From: Luzula sylvatica
Taxonomy: Eukaryota; Streptophyta; Magnoliopsida; Poales; Juncaceae
DNA: 64,000 bases
Assembly: GCA_946800325.1 (NCBI GenBank)
Contig: OX326959.1
Location: 28,843,115-28,907,114 of the forward strand
Direction: 5' to 3'
Positions 37,201-50,689 of the stretch are shown one piece after another; the first letter of the stretch is position 1, and the number at the start of each line of letters is the position of its first letter. The notes beneath the pieces are model-generated. The model was given only the letters and a program-made list of their open reading frames with translations. It made no database searches and had not been told where the DNA came from. The position numbers and the translations under genes are program-made.

Positions 37201-39573
37201 AAGTTATGTTGTAAAAGATACGATACAAATGATCTCAAAACACGTTATTTGAACTCCACAAAGCGTTAAAATCTTGTTTTGAATCGAAAAACAAACTTTC
37301 TTAGTGTTTGTGAAATTTGGTGAAAAGTTATGTAGTAAAAGATACGATACAAATGATCTCAAAACACGTTATTCGAACTCCACAAAGCGTTAAAATCTTG
37401 TTTTGAATCGAAAAACAAACTTTCTTAGTGTTTGTGAAATTTGGTGAAAATTTATGTAGTAAAAGATACGATACAAATGATCTCAAAACACGTTATTTGA
37501 ACTCCTCAAAGCGTTAAAATCTTGTTTTGAATCAAAAAACAAACTTTCTTAGTGTATGTGAAATTTGGTGAAAAGTTACGTAGTAAAAGATACGATACAA
37601 ATGATCTCAAAACACGTTATTTGAACTCCACAAAGCATTAAAATCTTGTTTTCAATCGAAAAACAAACTTACTTAGTGTTTGTGAAATTTGGTGAAAAGT
37701 TATGTAGTAAAAGATACGATACAAATGATCTCAAAACACGTTATTTGAACTCCACAAAGCGTTAAAATCTTGTTTTCAATCGAAAAACAAACTTACTTAG
37801 TGTTTGTGAAATTTGGTGAAAAGTTATGTAGTAAAAGATACGATACAAATGAACTCAAAACACGTTATTTGAACTCCACAAAGCGTTAAAATCTTGTTTT
37901 GATTCGAAAAACAAACTTTCTTAGTGTTTGTGAAATTTGGTGAAAAGTTATGTAGTAAAATATATGATACAAATGATCTCAAAACACGTTATTTGAACTC
38001 CTCAGAGCGTTAAAATCTTGTTTTGAATCGAAAAACAAACTTACTTAGTGTTTGTGAAATTTGGTGAAAAGTTATGTAGTAAAAGATGCGATACAAATGA
38101 TCTCAAAACATGTTATTTGAACTCCTCAAAGCGTTAAAATCTTGTTTTGAATCGAAAAACAAACTTTCTTAGTGTTTGTGAAATTTGGTGAAAAGTTATG
38201 TAGTAAAATATACGATACAAATGATCTGAAAACACGTTATTTGAACTCCTCAGAGCGTTAAAATCTTGTTTTGAATCGAAAAACAAACTTACTTAGTGTT
38301 TGTGAAATTTGGTGAAAAGTTATGTAGTAAAAGATGTGATACAAATGATCTCAAAACATGTTATTTGAACTCCTCAAAGCGTTAAAATCTTGTTTTGAAT
38401 CGAAAAACAATCTTTCTTAGTGTTTGTGAAATTTGGAGAAAAGTTATGTAGTAAAATATACGATACAAATGATCTCAAAACACGTTATTTGAACTCCTCA
38501 GAGCGTTAAAATCTTGTTTTGAATCGAAAAACAAACTTTCATAGTGTTTGTGAAATTTGGTGAAAAGTTATGTAGTAAAAGATGCGATACAAATGATCTC
38601 AAAACACGTTATTTGAACTCCTCAAAGCGTTAAAATCTTGTTTTGAATCGAAAAACAAACTTTCTTAGTGTATGTGAAATTTGGTGAAAAGTTACGTAGT
38701 AAAAGATACGATACAAATGATCTCAAAACACGTTATTCGAACTCCACAAATCGTTAATATCTTGTTTTGAATCGAAAAAAAAACTTTCTTAGTGTTTGTG
38801 AAATTTGGTGAAAAGTTATGTAGTAAAAGATACGATACAAATGATCTCAAAACACGTTATTCGAACTCCTCAAAGCGTTAAAATCTTGTTTTGAATCGAA
38901 AAACAAACTTTCTTAGTGTTTGTGAAATTTGGTGAAAAGTTATGTAGTAAAAGATACGATACAAATGATCTCAAAACACGTTATTTGAACTCCTCAAGGC
39001 GCTAAAATCTTGTTTTGAATCGAAAAACAAAGTTTCTTAGTGTTTGTGAAATTTGGTGAAAAGTTATGTAGTAAAAGATACGATACAAATGATCTCAAAA
39101 CACGTTATTTGAACTCCACAAAGCGTTAAAATCTTGTTTTGAATCGAAAAACAAACTTTCTTAGTGTTTGTGAAATTTGGTGAAAAGTTATGTAGTAAAA
39201 GATACGACACAAATGATCTCAAAACACGTTATTTGAACTCCTCAAAACGCTAAAATCTTGTTTTGAATCGAAAAACAAACTTACATAGTGTTTGTGAAAT
39301 TTGGTGAAAAGTTATGTAGTAAAAGATACGATACAAATGATCTCAAAACACGTTATTCGAACTCCTCAAAATGCTAAAATCTTGTTTTGAATCGAAAAAC
39401 AAACTTACTTAGTGTTTGTGAAATTTGGTGAAAAGTTATGTAGTAAAAGATACGATACAAATGATCTCAAAACACGTTATTCGAACTCCTCAAAACGCTA
39501 AAATCTTGTTTTGAATCGAAAAACAAACTTACTTAGTGTTTGTGAAATTTGGTGAAAAGTTATGTAGTAAAAG
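34259..39573 (+). repeat. Domain III higher-order unit 2 (43 monomers minus 17 bp, 5,315 bp)
   Basis: Same subtype series as unit 1, with CCAGAAAG at 35,890, TTTCATATTG at 37,054 and GATGTGATAC at 38,336. It is 17 bp short of 43 monomers because of one deletion near 34,560. Private changes include TTAGGTAGTAAAAG near 37,083, GGAGAAAAG near 38,437 and AAATGCTAAAATC near 39,370. Confidence 0.87.
34557..34563. other. Private 17-bp deletion inside one monomer
   Basis: Here GCGTT is followed by a run of seven A and then CAAAC. The normal monomer has AAAA, fifteen further bases ending in GATTCG, then AAAAA and CAAAC. The lost 17 bp lie between two A-runs, so a slip or end-joining at A-tract microhomology is likely. 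Every landmark spacing across this point is 17 bp short (for example 5,315 instead of 5,332). Equivalent monomers in the later units are intact, so the event is private to this copy. It is the only indel above 1 bp I found. Confidence 0.92.
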
Positions 39574-39944
39574 ATAAGATAAAAATGAACTCAAAACACG
39601 TTATTTGAACTCCACAAAGCGTTAAAATCTTGTTTTCAATCGAAAAACAAACTTACTTAGTGTTTGTGAAATTTGGTGAAAAGTTATGTAGTAAAAGATA
39701 CGATATAAATGAACTCAAAACACGTTATTTGAACTCCACAAAGCGTTAAAATCTTGTTTTCAATCGAAAAACAAACTTACTTAGTGTTTGTGAAATTTGG
39801 TGAAAAGTTATGTAGTACAAGATACGATACAAATGAACTCAAAACACGTTATTTGAACTCCACAAAGCGTTAAAATCTTGTTTTGATTCGAAAAACAAAC
39901 TTTCTTAGTGTTTGTGAAATTTGGTGAAAAGTTATGTAGTAAAA
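36543..39944 (+). repeat. 3.4-kb block, copy 1 (40-monomer offset)
   Basis: Matches 41,503-44,904 at an exact offset of 4,960 bp. The left edge is set by TCAAAAAAC versus TCGAAAAAC at 36,542/41,502, the right edge by TATATG versus GATACG at 39,945/44,905. Shared alleles include GTAGTATAAGATGCG, ATGTTGTAAAAG and GATCTGAAAAC. Several single-base differences are visible, so this pair is older than the 10.9-kb pair. Confidence 0.82.
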
Positions 39945-42900
39945 TATATGATACAAATGATCTCAAAACACGTTATTTGAACTCCTCAGAGCGTTAAAAT
40001 CTTGTTTTGAATCGAAAAACAAACTTTCTTAGTGTTTGTGAAATTTGGTGAAAAGTTATGTAGTAAAAGATACGATACAAATGATCTCAAAACACGTTAT
40101 TGGAACTCCACAAAGCGTTAAAATCTTGTTTTCAATCGAAAAACAAACTTACTTAGTGTTTGTGAGATTTGGTGAAAAGTTATGTAGTAAAAGATACGAT
40201 ACAAATGAACTCAAAACACGTTATTTGAACTCCACAAAGTGTTAAAATCTTGTTTTGAATCGAAAAACAAACTTTCTTAGTGTTTGTGAAATTTGGTGAA
40301 AAGTTATGTAGTAAAATATACGATACAAATGATCTCAAAACACGTTATTTGAACTCCTCAAAGCGTTAAAATCTTGTTTTGAATCGAAAAACAAACTTTC
40401 ATATTGTTTGTGAAGTTTGGTGAAAAGTTATGTAGTAAAAGATGCGATACAAATGATCTCAAAACATGTTATTTCAACTCCTCAAAGCGTTAATATCTTG
40501 TTTTCAATCGAAAAACAAACTTTCTTAGTGTATGTGAAATTTGGTGAAAAGTTATGTAGTAAAAGATACGATACAAATGATCTCAAAACACGTTATTTGA
40601 ACTCCACAAAGCGTTAAAATCTTGTTTTGAATCGAAAAACAAACTTTCTTAGTGTTTGTGAAATTTGGTGAAAAGTTATGTAGTAAAAGATACGATACAA
40701 ATGATCTCAAAACACGTTATTCGAACTCCACAAAGCGTTAAAATCTTGTTTTGAATCGAAAAACAAACTTACTTAGTGTTTGTGAAATTTGGTGAAAATT
40801 TATGTAGTAAAAGATACTTTACAAATGATCTCAAAACACGTTATTTGAACTCCTCAAAGCGTTAAAATCTTGTTTTGAATCAAAAAACAAACTTTCTTAG
40901 TGTATGTGAAATTTGGTGAAAAGTTACGTAGTAAAAGATACGATACAAATGATCTCAAAACACGTTATTTGAACTCCACAAAGCATTAAAATCTTGTTTT
41001 CAATCGAAAAACAAACTTACTTAGTGTTTGTGAAATTTGGTGAAAAGTTATGTAGTAAAAGATACGATACAAATGAACTCAAAACACGTTATTTGAACTC
41101 CACAAAGCGTTAAAATCTTGTTTTGAATCGAAAAACAAACTTTCTTTGTGTTTGTGAAATTTGGTGAAAAGTTATGTAGTAAAAGATACGATACAAATGA
41201 TCTCAAAACACGTTATTTGAACTCCACAAAGCGTTAAAATCTTGTTTTCAATCGAAAAACAAACTTACTTAGTGTTTGTGAAATTTGGTGAAAAGTTATG
41301 TAGTAAAAGATACGATACAAATGAACTCAAAACACGTTATTTGAACTCCACAAAGCGTTAAAATCTTGTTTTGATTCGAAAAACAAACTTTCTTAGTGTT
41401 TGTGAAATTTGGTGAAAAGTTATGTAGTAAAATATATGATACAAATGATCTCAAAACACGTTATTTGAACTCCTCAGAGCGTTAAAATCTTGTTTTGAAT
41501 CGAAAAACAAACTTTCTTAGTGTATGTGAAATTTGGTGAAAAGTTATGTAGTATAAGATGCGATACAAATGATCTCAAAACACGTTATTTGAACTCCACA
41601 AAGCGTTAAAATCTTGTTTTGAATCGAAAAACAAACTTTCTTAGTGTTTGTGAAATTTGGTGAAAAGTTATGTAGTAAAAGATACGATACAAATGATCTC
41701 AAAACACGTTATTGGAACTCCACAAAGCGTTAAAATCTTGTTTTCAATCGAAAAACAAACTTACTTAGTGTTTGTGAGATTTGGTGAAAAGTTATGTAGT
41801 AAAAGATACGATACAAATGAACTCAAAACACGTTATTTGAACTCCACAAAGTGTTAAAATCTTGTTTTGAATCGAAAAACAAACTTTCTTAGTGTTTGTG
41901 AAATTTGGTGAAAAGTTATGTAGTAAAATATACGATACAAATGATCTCAAAACACGTTATTTGAACTCCTCAAAGCGTTAAAATCTTGTTTTGAATCGAA
42001 AAACAAACTTTCATATTGTTTGTGAAGTTTGGTGAAAAGTTATGTAGTAAAAGATGCGATACAAATCATCTCAAAACATGTTATTTGAACTCCTCAAAGC
42101 GTTAATATCTTGTTTTCAATCGAAAAACAAACTTTCTTAGTGTATGTGAAATTTGGTGAAAAGTTATGTTGTAAAAGATACGATACAAATGATCTCAAAA
42201 CACGTTATTTGAACTCCACAAAGCGTTAAAATCTTGTTTTGAATCGAAAAACAAACTTTCTTAGTGTTTGTGAAATTTGGTGAAAAGTTATGTAGTAAAA
42301 GATACGATACAAATGATCTCAAAACACGTTATTCGAACTCCACAAAGCGTTAAAATCTTGTTTTGAATCGAAAAACAAACTTTCTTAGTGTTTGTGAAAT
42401 TTGGTGAAAATTTATGTAGTAAAAGATACGATACAAATGATCTCAAAACACGTTATTTGAACTCCTCAAAGCGTTAAAATCTTGTTTTGAATCAAAAAAC
42501 AAACTTTCTTAGTGTATGTGAAATTTGGTGAAAAGTTACGTAGTAAAAGATACGATACAAATCATCTCAAAACACGTTATTTGAACTCCACAAAGCATTA
42601 AAATCTTGTTTTCAATCGAAAAACAAACTTACTTAGTGTTTGTGAAATTTGGTGAAAAGTTATGTAGTAAAAGATACGATACAAATGATCTCAAAACACG
42701 TTATTTGAACTCCACAAAGCGTTAAAATCTTGTTTTCAATCGAAAAACAAACTTACTTAGTGTTTGTGAAATTTGGTGAAAAGTTATGTAGTAAAAGATA
42801 CGATACAAATGAACTCAAAACACGTTATTTGAACTCCACAAAGCGTTAAAATCTTGTTTTGATTCGAAAAACAAACTTTCTTAGTGTTTGTGAAATTTGG

Positions 42901-44533
42901 TGAAAAGTTATGTAGTAAAATATATGATACAAATGATCTCAAAACACGTTATTTGAACTCCTCAGAGCGTTAAAATCTTGTTTTGAATCGAAAAACAAAC
43001 TTACTTAGTGTTTGTGAAATTTGGTGAAAAGTTATGTAGTAAAAGATGCGATACAAATGATCTCAAAACATGTTATTTGAACTCCTCAAAGCGTTAAAAT
43101 CTTGTTTTGAATCGAAAAACAAACTTTCTTAGTGTTTGCGAAATTTGGTGAAAAGTTATGTAGTAAAATATACGATACAAATGATCTGAAAACACGTTAT
43201 TTGAACTCCTCAGAGCGTTAAAATCTTGTTTTGAATCGAAAAACAAACTTACTTAGTGTTTGTGAAATTTGGTGAAAAGTTATGTAGTAAAAGATGTGAT
43301 ACAAATGATCTCAAAACATGTTATTTGAACTCCTCAAAGCGTTAAAATCTTGTTTTGAATCGAAAAACAATCTTTCTTAGTGTTTGTGAAATTTGGTGAA
43401 AAGTTATGTAGTAAAATATACGATACAAATGATCTCAAAACACGTTATTTGAACTCCTCAGAGCGTTAAAATCTTGTTTTGAATCGAAAAACAAACTTTC
43501 ATAGTGTTTGTGAAATTTGGTGAAAAGTTATGTAGTAAAAGATGCGATACAAATGATCTCAAAACACGTTATTTGAACTCCTCAAAGGGTTAAAATCTTG
43601 TTTTGAATCGAAAAACAAACTTTCTTAGTGTATGTGAAATTTGGTGAAAAGTTACGTAGTAAAAGATACGATACAAATGATCTCAAAACACGTTATTCGA
43701 ACTCCACAAATCGTTAATATCTTGTTTTGAATCGAAAAAAAAACTTTCTTAGTGTTTGTGAAATTTGGTGAAAAGTTATGTAGTAAAAGATACGATACAA
43801 ATGATCTCAAAACACGTTATTCGAACTCCTCAAAGCGTTAAAATCTTGTTTTGAATCGAAAAACAAACTTTCTTAGTGTTTGTGAAATTTGGTGAAAAGT
43901 TATGTAGTAAAAGATACGATACAAATGATCTCAAAACACGTTATTTGAACTCCTCAAGGCGCTAAAATCTTGTTTTGAATCGAAAAACAAAGTTTCTTAG
44001 TGTTTGTGAAATTTGGTGAAAAGTTATGTAGTAAAAGATACGATACAAATGATCTCAAAACACGTTATTTGAACTCCACAAAGCGTTAAAATCTTGTTTT
44101 GAATCGAAAAACAAACTTTCTTAGTGTTTGTGAAATTTGGTGAAAAGTTATGTAGTAAAAGATACGACACAAATGATCTCAAAACACGTTATTTGAACTC
44201 CTCAAAACGCTAAAATCTTGTTTTGAATCGAAAAACAAACTTACATAGTGTTTGTGAAATTTGGTGAAAAGTTATGTAGTAAAAGATACGATACAAATGA
44301 TCTCAAAACACGTTATTCGAACTCCTCAAAACGCTAAAATCTTGTTTTGAATCGAAAAACAAACTTACTTAGTGTTTGTGAAATTTGGTGAAAAGTTATG
44401 TAGTAAAAGATACGATACAAATGATCTCAAAACACGTTATTCGAACTCCTCAAAACGCTAAAATCTTGTTTTGAATCGAAAAACAAACTTACTTAGTGTT
44501 TGTGAAATTTGGTGAAAAGTTATGTAGTAAAAG
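39574..44533 (+). repeat. Domain III higher-order unit 3 (40 monomers, 4,960 bp)
   Basis: Exactly 40 x 124 bp between GATAAGATAAAAATG landmarks. It lacks the GTGTCTG to CCAGAAAG part of the series: the GTAGTACAAG monomer is soon followed by TATATG and TTGGAAC monomers. It instead carries the TTGGAAC/TTTCATATTG module twice (40,402 and 42,014, 13 monomers apart). A partial deletion combined with a partial duplication explains its length. Confidence 0.85.
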
Positions 44534-44904
44534 ATAAGATAAAAATGAACTCAAAACACGTTATTTGAACTCCACAAAGCGTTAAAATCTTGTTTTCAAT
44601 CGAAAAACAAACTTACTTAGTGTTTGTGAAATTTGGTGAAAAGTTATGTAGTAAAAGATACGATATAAATGAACTCAAAACACGTTATTTGAACTCCACA
44701 AAGCGTTAAAATCTTGTTTTCAATCGAAAAACAAACTTACTTAGTGTTTGTGAAATTTGGTGAAAAGTTATGTAGTACAAGATACGATACAAATGAACTC
44801 AAAACACGTTATTTGAACTCCACAAAGCGTTAAAATCTTGTTTTGATTCGAAAAACAAACTTTCTTAGTGTTTGTGAAATTTGGTGAAAAGTTATGTAGT
44901 AAAA
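41503..44904 (+). repeat. 3.4-kb block, copy 2 (40-monomer offset)
   Basis: Homologous to 36,543-39,944. Private changes include ACAAATCATCTC near 42,066 and 42,563, GTTTGCGAAATTTGG near 43,139 and CAAAGGGTT near 43,587. The last two are re-found in the 10.9-kb copy downstream, which dates them before that duplication. Confidence 0.82.
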
Positions 44905-47900
44905 GATACGATACAAATGATCTCAAAACACGTTATTTGAACTCCACAAAGCGTTAAAATCTTGTTTTCAATCGAAAAACAAACTTACTTAGTGTCTATG
45001 AAATTTGGTGAAAAGTTATGTAGTAAAAGATACGATACAAATGAACTCAAAACACGTTATTTGAACTCCATAAAGCGTTAAAATCTTGTTTTGAATCGAA
45101 AAACAAACTTTCTTAGTGTTTGTGAAATTTGGTGAAAAGTTATGTAGTAAAAGATACGATACAAATGATCTCAAAACACGTTATTTGAACTCCACAAAGC
45201 GTTAAAATCTTGTTTTCAATCGAAAAACAAACTTAATTAGTGTTTGTGAAATTTGGTGAAAAGTTATGTAGTAAAAGATACGATACAAATGAACTCAAAA
45301 CACGTTATTTGAACTCCACAAAGCGTTAAAATCTTGTTTTGAATCGAAAAACAAACATTCTTAGTGTTTGTGAAATTTGGTGAAAAGTTATGTAGTAAAA
45401 TATACGATACAAATGATCTCAAAACACGTTATTTGAACTCCTCAGAGCGTTAAAATCTTGTTTTGAATCGAAAAACAAACTTTCATAGTGTTTGTGAAAT
45501 TTGGTGAAAAGTTATGTAGTAAAAGATGCGATACAAATGATCTCAAAACACGTTATTTGAACTCCTCAAAACGTTAAAATCTTGTTTTGAATCGAAAAAC
45601 AAACTTTCTTAGTGTTTGTGAAATTTGGTGAAAATTTATGTAGTAAAAGATACGATACAAATGATCTCAAAACACGTTATTTGAACTCCTCAAAGCGTTA
45701 AAATCTTGTTTTGAATCAAAAAACAAACTTTCTTAGTGTATGTGAAATTTGGTGAAAAGTTACGTAGTAAAAGATACGATACAAATGATCTCAAAACACG
45801 TTATTTGAACTCCACAAAGCGTTAAAATCTTGTTTTGAATCGAAAAACAAACTTTCTTAGTGTTTGTGAAATTTGGTGAAAAGTTATGTAGTAAAAGATA
45901 CGATACAAATGATCTCAAAACACGTTATTGGAACTCCAGAAAGCGTTAAAATCTTGTTTTCAATCGAAAAACAAACTTACTTAGTGTTTGTGAAATTTGG
46001 TGAAAAGTTATGTAGTAAAAGATACGATACTACATAACTCAAAACACGTTGTTTGAACTCCACAAAGCGTTAAAATCTTGTTTTGAATCGAAAAACAAAC
46101 TTTCTTAGTGTTTGTGAAATTTGGTGAAAAGTTATGTAGTAAAAGATACGATACAAATGATCTCAAAACACGTTATTTGAACTCCACAAAGCGTTAAAAT
46201 CTTGTTTTCAATCGAAAAACAAACTTACTTAGTGTTTGTGAAATTTGGTGAAAAGTTATGTAGTAAAAGATACGATAAAAATGATCTCAAAACACGTTAT
46301 TTGAACTCCTCAAAGCGTTAAAATCTTGTTTTGAATAAAAAAACAAACTTTCTTAGTGTATGTGAAATTTGGTAAAAAGTTACGTAGTAAAAGATACGAT
46401 ACAAATGATCTCAAAACACGTTATTTGAACTCCACAAAGCATTAAAATCTTGTTTTCAATCGAAAAACAAACTTACTTAGTGTTTGTGAAATTTGGTGAA
46501 AAGTTATGTAGTAAAAGATACGATAAAAATGAACTCAAAACACGTTATTTGATCTCCACAAAGCGTTAAAATCTTGTTTTGAATCGAAAAACAAACTATC
46601 TTAGTGTTTGTGAAATTTGGTGAAAAGTTATGTAGTAAAAGATACGATACAAATGATCTCAAAACACGTTATTTGAACTCCACAAAGCGTTAAAATCTTG
46701 TTTTCAATCGAAAAACAAACTTACTTAGTGTTTGTTAAATTTGGTGAAAAGTTATGTAGTAAAAGATACGATACAAATGAACTCAAAACACGTTATTTGA
46801 ACTCCACAAAGCGTTAAAATCTTGTTTTGAATCGAAAAACAAACTTTCTTAGTGTTTGTGAAATTTGGTGAAAAGTTATGTAGTAAAATATACGATACAA
46901 ATGATCTCAAAACACGTTATTTGAACTCCTCAAAGCGTTAAAATCTTGTTTTGAATCGAAAAACAAACTTTCATAGTGTTTGTGAAATTTGGTGAAAAGT
47001 TATGTAGTAAAAGATGCGATACAAATGATCTCAAAACACGTTATTTGAACTCCTCAAAGCGTTAAAATCTTGTTTTGAATCGAAAAACAAACTTTCTTAG
47101 TGTTTGTGAAATTTGGTGAAAAGTTATGTAGTAAAATATACGATACAAATGATCTCAAAACACGTTATTTGAACTCCTCAGAGCGTTAAAATCTTGTTTT
47201 GAATCGAAAAACAAACTTTCATAGTGTTTGTGAAATTTGGTGAAAAGTTATGTAGTAAAAGATGCGATACAAATGATCTCAAAACACGTTATTTGAACTC
47301 CTCAAAGCGTTAAAATCTTGTTTTGAATCGAAAAACAAACTTTCATATTGTTTGTGAAGTTTGGTGAAAAGTTATGTAGTAAAAGATGCGATACAAATGA
47401 TCTCAAAACATGTTATTTGAACTCCTCAAAGCGTTAATATCTTGTTTTCAATCGAAAAACAAACTTTCTTAGTGTATGTGAAATTTGGTGAAAAGTTATG
47501 TAGTAAAAGATACGATACAAATGATCTCAAAACACGTTATTTGAACTCCACAAAGCGTTAAAATCTTCTTTTGAATCAAAAACAAACTTTCTTAGTGTTT
47601 GTGAAATTTGGTGAAAAGTTATGTAGTAAAAGATACGATACAAATGATCTCAAAACACGTTATTCGAACTCCACAAAGCGTTAAAATCTTGTTTTGAATC
47701 GAAAAACAAACTTTCTTAGTGTTTGTGAAATTTGGTGAAAATTTATGTAGTAAAAGATACGATACAAATGATCTCAAAACACGTTATTTGAACTCCTCAA
47801 AGCGTTAAAATCTTGTTTTGAATCAAAAAACAAACTTTCTTAGTGTATGTGAAATTTGGTGAAAAGTTACGTAGTAAAAGATACGATACAAATGATCTCA

Positions 47901-49864
47901 AAACACGTTATTTGAACTCCACAAAGCATTAAAATCTTGTTTTCAATCGAAAAACAAACTTACTTAGTGTTTGTGAAATTTGGTGAAAAGTTATGTAGTA
48001 AAAGATACGATACAAATGATCTCAAAACACGTTATTTGAACTCCACAAAGCGTTAAAATCTTGTTTTCAATCGAAAAACAAACTTACTTAGTGTTTGTGA
48101 AATTTGGTGAAAAGTTATGTAGTAAAAGATACGATACAAATGAACTCAAAACACGTTATTTGAACTCCACAAAGCGTTAAAATCTTGTTTTGATTCGAAA
48201 AACAAACTTTCTTAGTGTTTGTGAAATTTGGTGAAAAGTTATGTAGTAAAATATATGATACAAATGATCTCAAAACACGTTATTTGAACTCCTCAGAGCG
48301 TTAAAATCTTGTTTTGAATCAAAAAACAAACTTACTTAGTGTTTGTGAAATTTGGTGAAAAGTTATGTAGTAAAAGATGCGATACAAATGATCTCAAAAC
48401 ATGTTATTTGAACTCCTCACAGCGTTAAAATCTTGTTTTGAATCGAAAAACAAACTTTCTTAGTGTTTGTGAAATTTGGTGAAAAGTTATGTAGTAAAAT
48501 ATACGATACAAATGATCTCAAAACACGTTATTTGAACGCCTCAGAGCGTTAAAATCTTGTTTTGAATCGAAAAACAAACTTACTTAGTGTTTGTGAAATT
48601 TGGTGAAAAGTTATGTAGTAAAAGATGTGATACAAATGATCTCAAAACATGTTATTTGAACTCCTCAAAGCGTTAAAATCTTGTTTTGAATCGAAAAACA
48701 ATCTTTCTTAGTGTTTGTGAAATTTGGTGAAAAGTTATGTAGTAAAATATACGATACAAATGATCTCAAAACACGTTATTTGAACTCCTCAGAGCGTTAA
48801 AATCTTGTTTTGAATCGAAAAACAAACTTTCATAGTGTTTGTGAAATTTGGTGAAAAGTTATGTAGTAAAAGATGCGATACAAATGATCTCAAAACACGT
48901 TATTTGAACTCCTCAAAGCGTTAAAATCTTGTTTTGAATCGAAAAACAAACTTTCTTAGTGTATGTGAAATTTGGTGAAAAGTTACGTAGTAAAAGATAC
49001 GATACAAATGATCTCAAAACACGTTATTCGAACTCCACAAATCGTTAATATCTTGTTTTGAATCGAAAAAAAAACTTTCTTAGTGTTTGTGAAATTTGGT
49101 GAAAAGTTATGTAGTAAAAGATACGATACAAATGATCTCAAAACACGTTATTCGAACTCCTCAAAGCGTTAAAATCTTGTTTTGAATCGAAAAACAAACT
49201 TTCTTAGTGTTTGTGAAATTTGGTGAAAAGTTATGTAGTAAAAGATACGATACAAATGATCTAAAAACACGTTATTTGAACTCCTCAAGGCGCTAAAATC
49301 TTGTTTTGAATCGAAAAACAAAGTTTCTTAGTGTTTGTGAAATTTGGTGAAAAGTTATGTAGTAAAAGATACGATACAAATGATCTCAAAACACGTTATT
49401 TGAACTCCACAAAGCGTTAAAATCTTGTTTTGAATCGAAAAACAAACTTTCTTAGTGTTTGTGAAATTTGGTGAAAAGTTATGTATTAAAAGATACGACA
49501 CAAATGATCTCAAAACACGTTATTTGAACTCCTCAAAACGCTAAAATCTTGTTTTGAATCGAAAAACAAACTTACTTAGTGTTTGTGAAATTTGGTGAAA
49601 AGTTATGTAGTAAAAGATACGATACAAATGATCTCAAAACACGTTATTCGAACTCCTCAAAACGCTAAAATCTTGTTTTGAATCGAAAAACAAACTTACT
49701 TAGTGTTTGTGAAATTTGGTGAAAAGTTATGTAGTAAAAGATACGATACAAATGATCTCAAAACACGTTATTCGAACTCCTCAAAACGCTAAAATCTTGT
49801 TTTGAATCGAAAAACAAACTTACTTAGTGTTTGTGAAATTTGGTGAAAAGTTATGTAGTAAAAG
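44534..49864 (+). repeat. Domain III higher-order unit 4 (43 monomers minus 1 bp, 5,331 bp)
   Basis: Includes the private string GATACTACATAACTC at 46,031, a GTTTGTTAAATTTGG monomer at 46,733 that otherwise resembles 11.16 kb in domain II, TTTCATATTG at 47,346 and GATGTGATAC at 48,627. One base is missing in the A-run near 47,577 (GAATCAAAAACAAAC). It begins the longer 88-monomer repeat together with the next unit. Confidence 0.87.
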
Positions 49865-50689
49865 ATAAGATAAAAATGAACTCAAAACACGTTATTTGAA
49901 CTCCACAGAGCGTTAAAATCTTGTTTTCAATCGAAAAACAAACTTACTTAGTGTTTGTGAAATTTGGTGAAAAGTTATGTAGTAAAAGATACGATATAAA
50001 TGAACTCAAAACACGTTATTTGAACTCCACAAAGCGTTAAAATCTTGTTTTCAATCGAAAAACAAACTTACTTAGTGTTTGTGAAATTTGGTGAAAAGTT
50101 ATGTAGTACAAGATACGATACAAATGAACTCAAAACACGTTATTTGAACTCCACAAAGCGTTAAAATCTTATTTTGATTCGAAAAACAAACTTTCTTAGT
50201 GTTTGTGAAATTTGGTGAAAAGTTATGTAGTAAAAGATACGATACAAATGATCTCAAAACACGTTATTTGAACTCCACAAAGCATTAAAATCTTGTTTTC
50301 AATCGAAAAACAAACTTACTTAGTGTCTGTGAAATTTGGTGAAAAGTTATGTAGTAAAAGATACGATACAAATGAACTCAAAACACGTTATTTGAACTCC
50401 ACAAAGCGTTAAAATCTTGTTTTGAATCGAAAAACAAACTTTCTTAGTGTTTGTGAAATTTGGTGAAAAGTTATGTAGTAAAAGATACGATACAAATGAT
50501 CTCAAAACACGTTATTTGAACTCCACAAAGCGTTAAAATCTTGTTTTCAATCGAAAAACAAACTTACTTAGTGTTTGTGAAATTTGGTGAAAAGTTATGT
50601 AGTAAAAGATACGATACAAATGAACTCAAAACACGTTATTTGAACTCCACAAAGCGTTAAAATCTTGTTTTGAATCGAAAAACAAACTT

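Noticed and set aside
1997..42000. Nineteen plus-strand open frames of 66 codons (for example 1,997-2,197, 7,327-7,527, 12,285-12,485, 13,277-13,477, 14,144-14,344, 17,370-17,570, 20,594-20,794, 30,390-30,590, 36,697-36,897, 41,657-41,857)
   Set aside because: They span 1.6 satellite monomers, start at non-ATG codons in the same monomer phase, and are open only because two recurrent TGA stops are mutated in those copies. The same frame is closed in the great majority of monomers. There is no ribosome-binding or promoter context and no recognisable domain.
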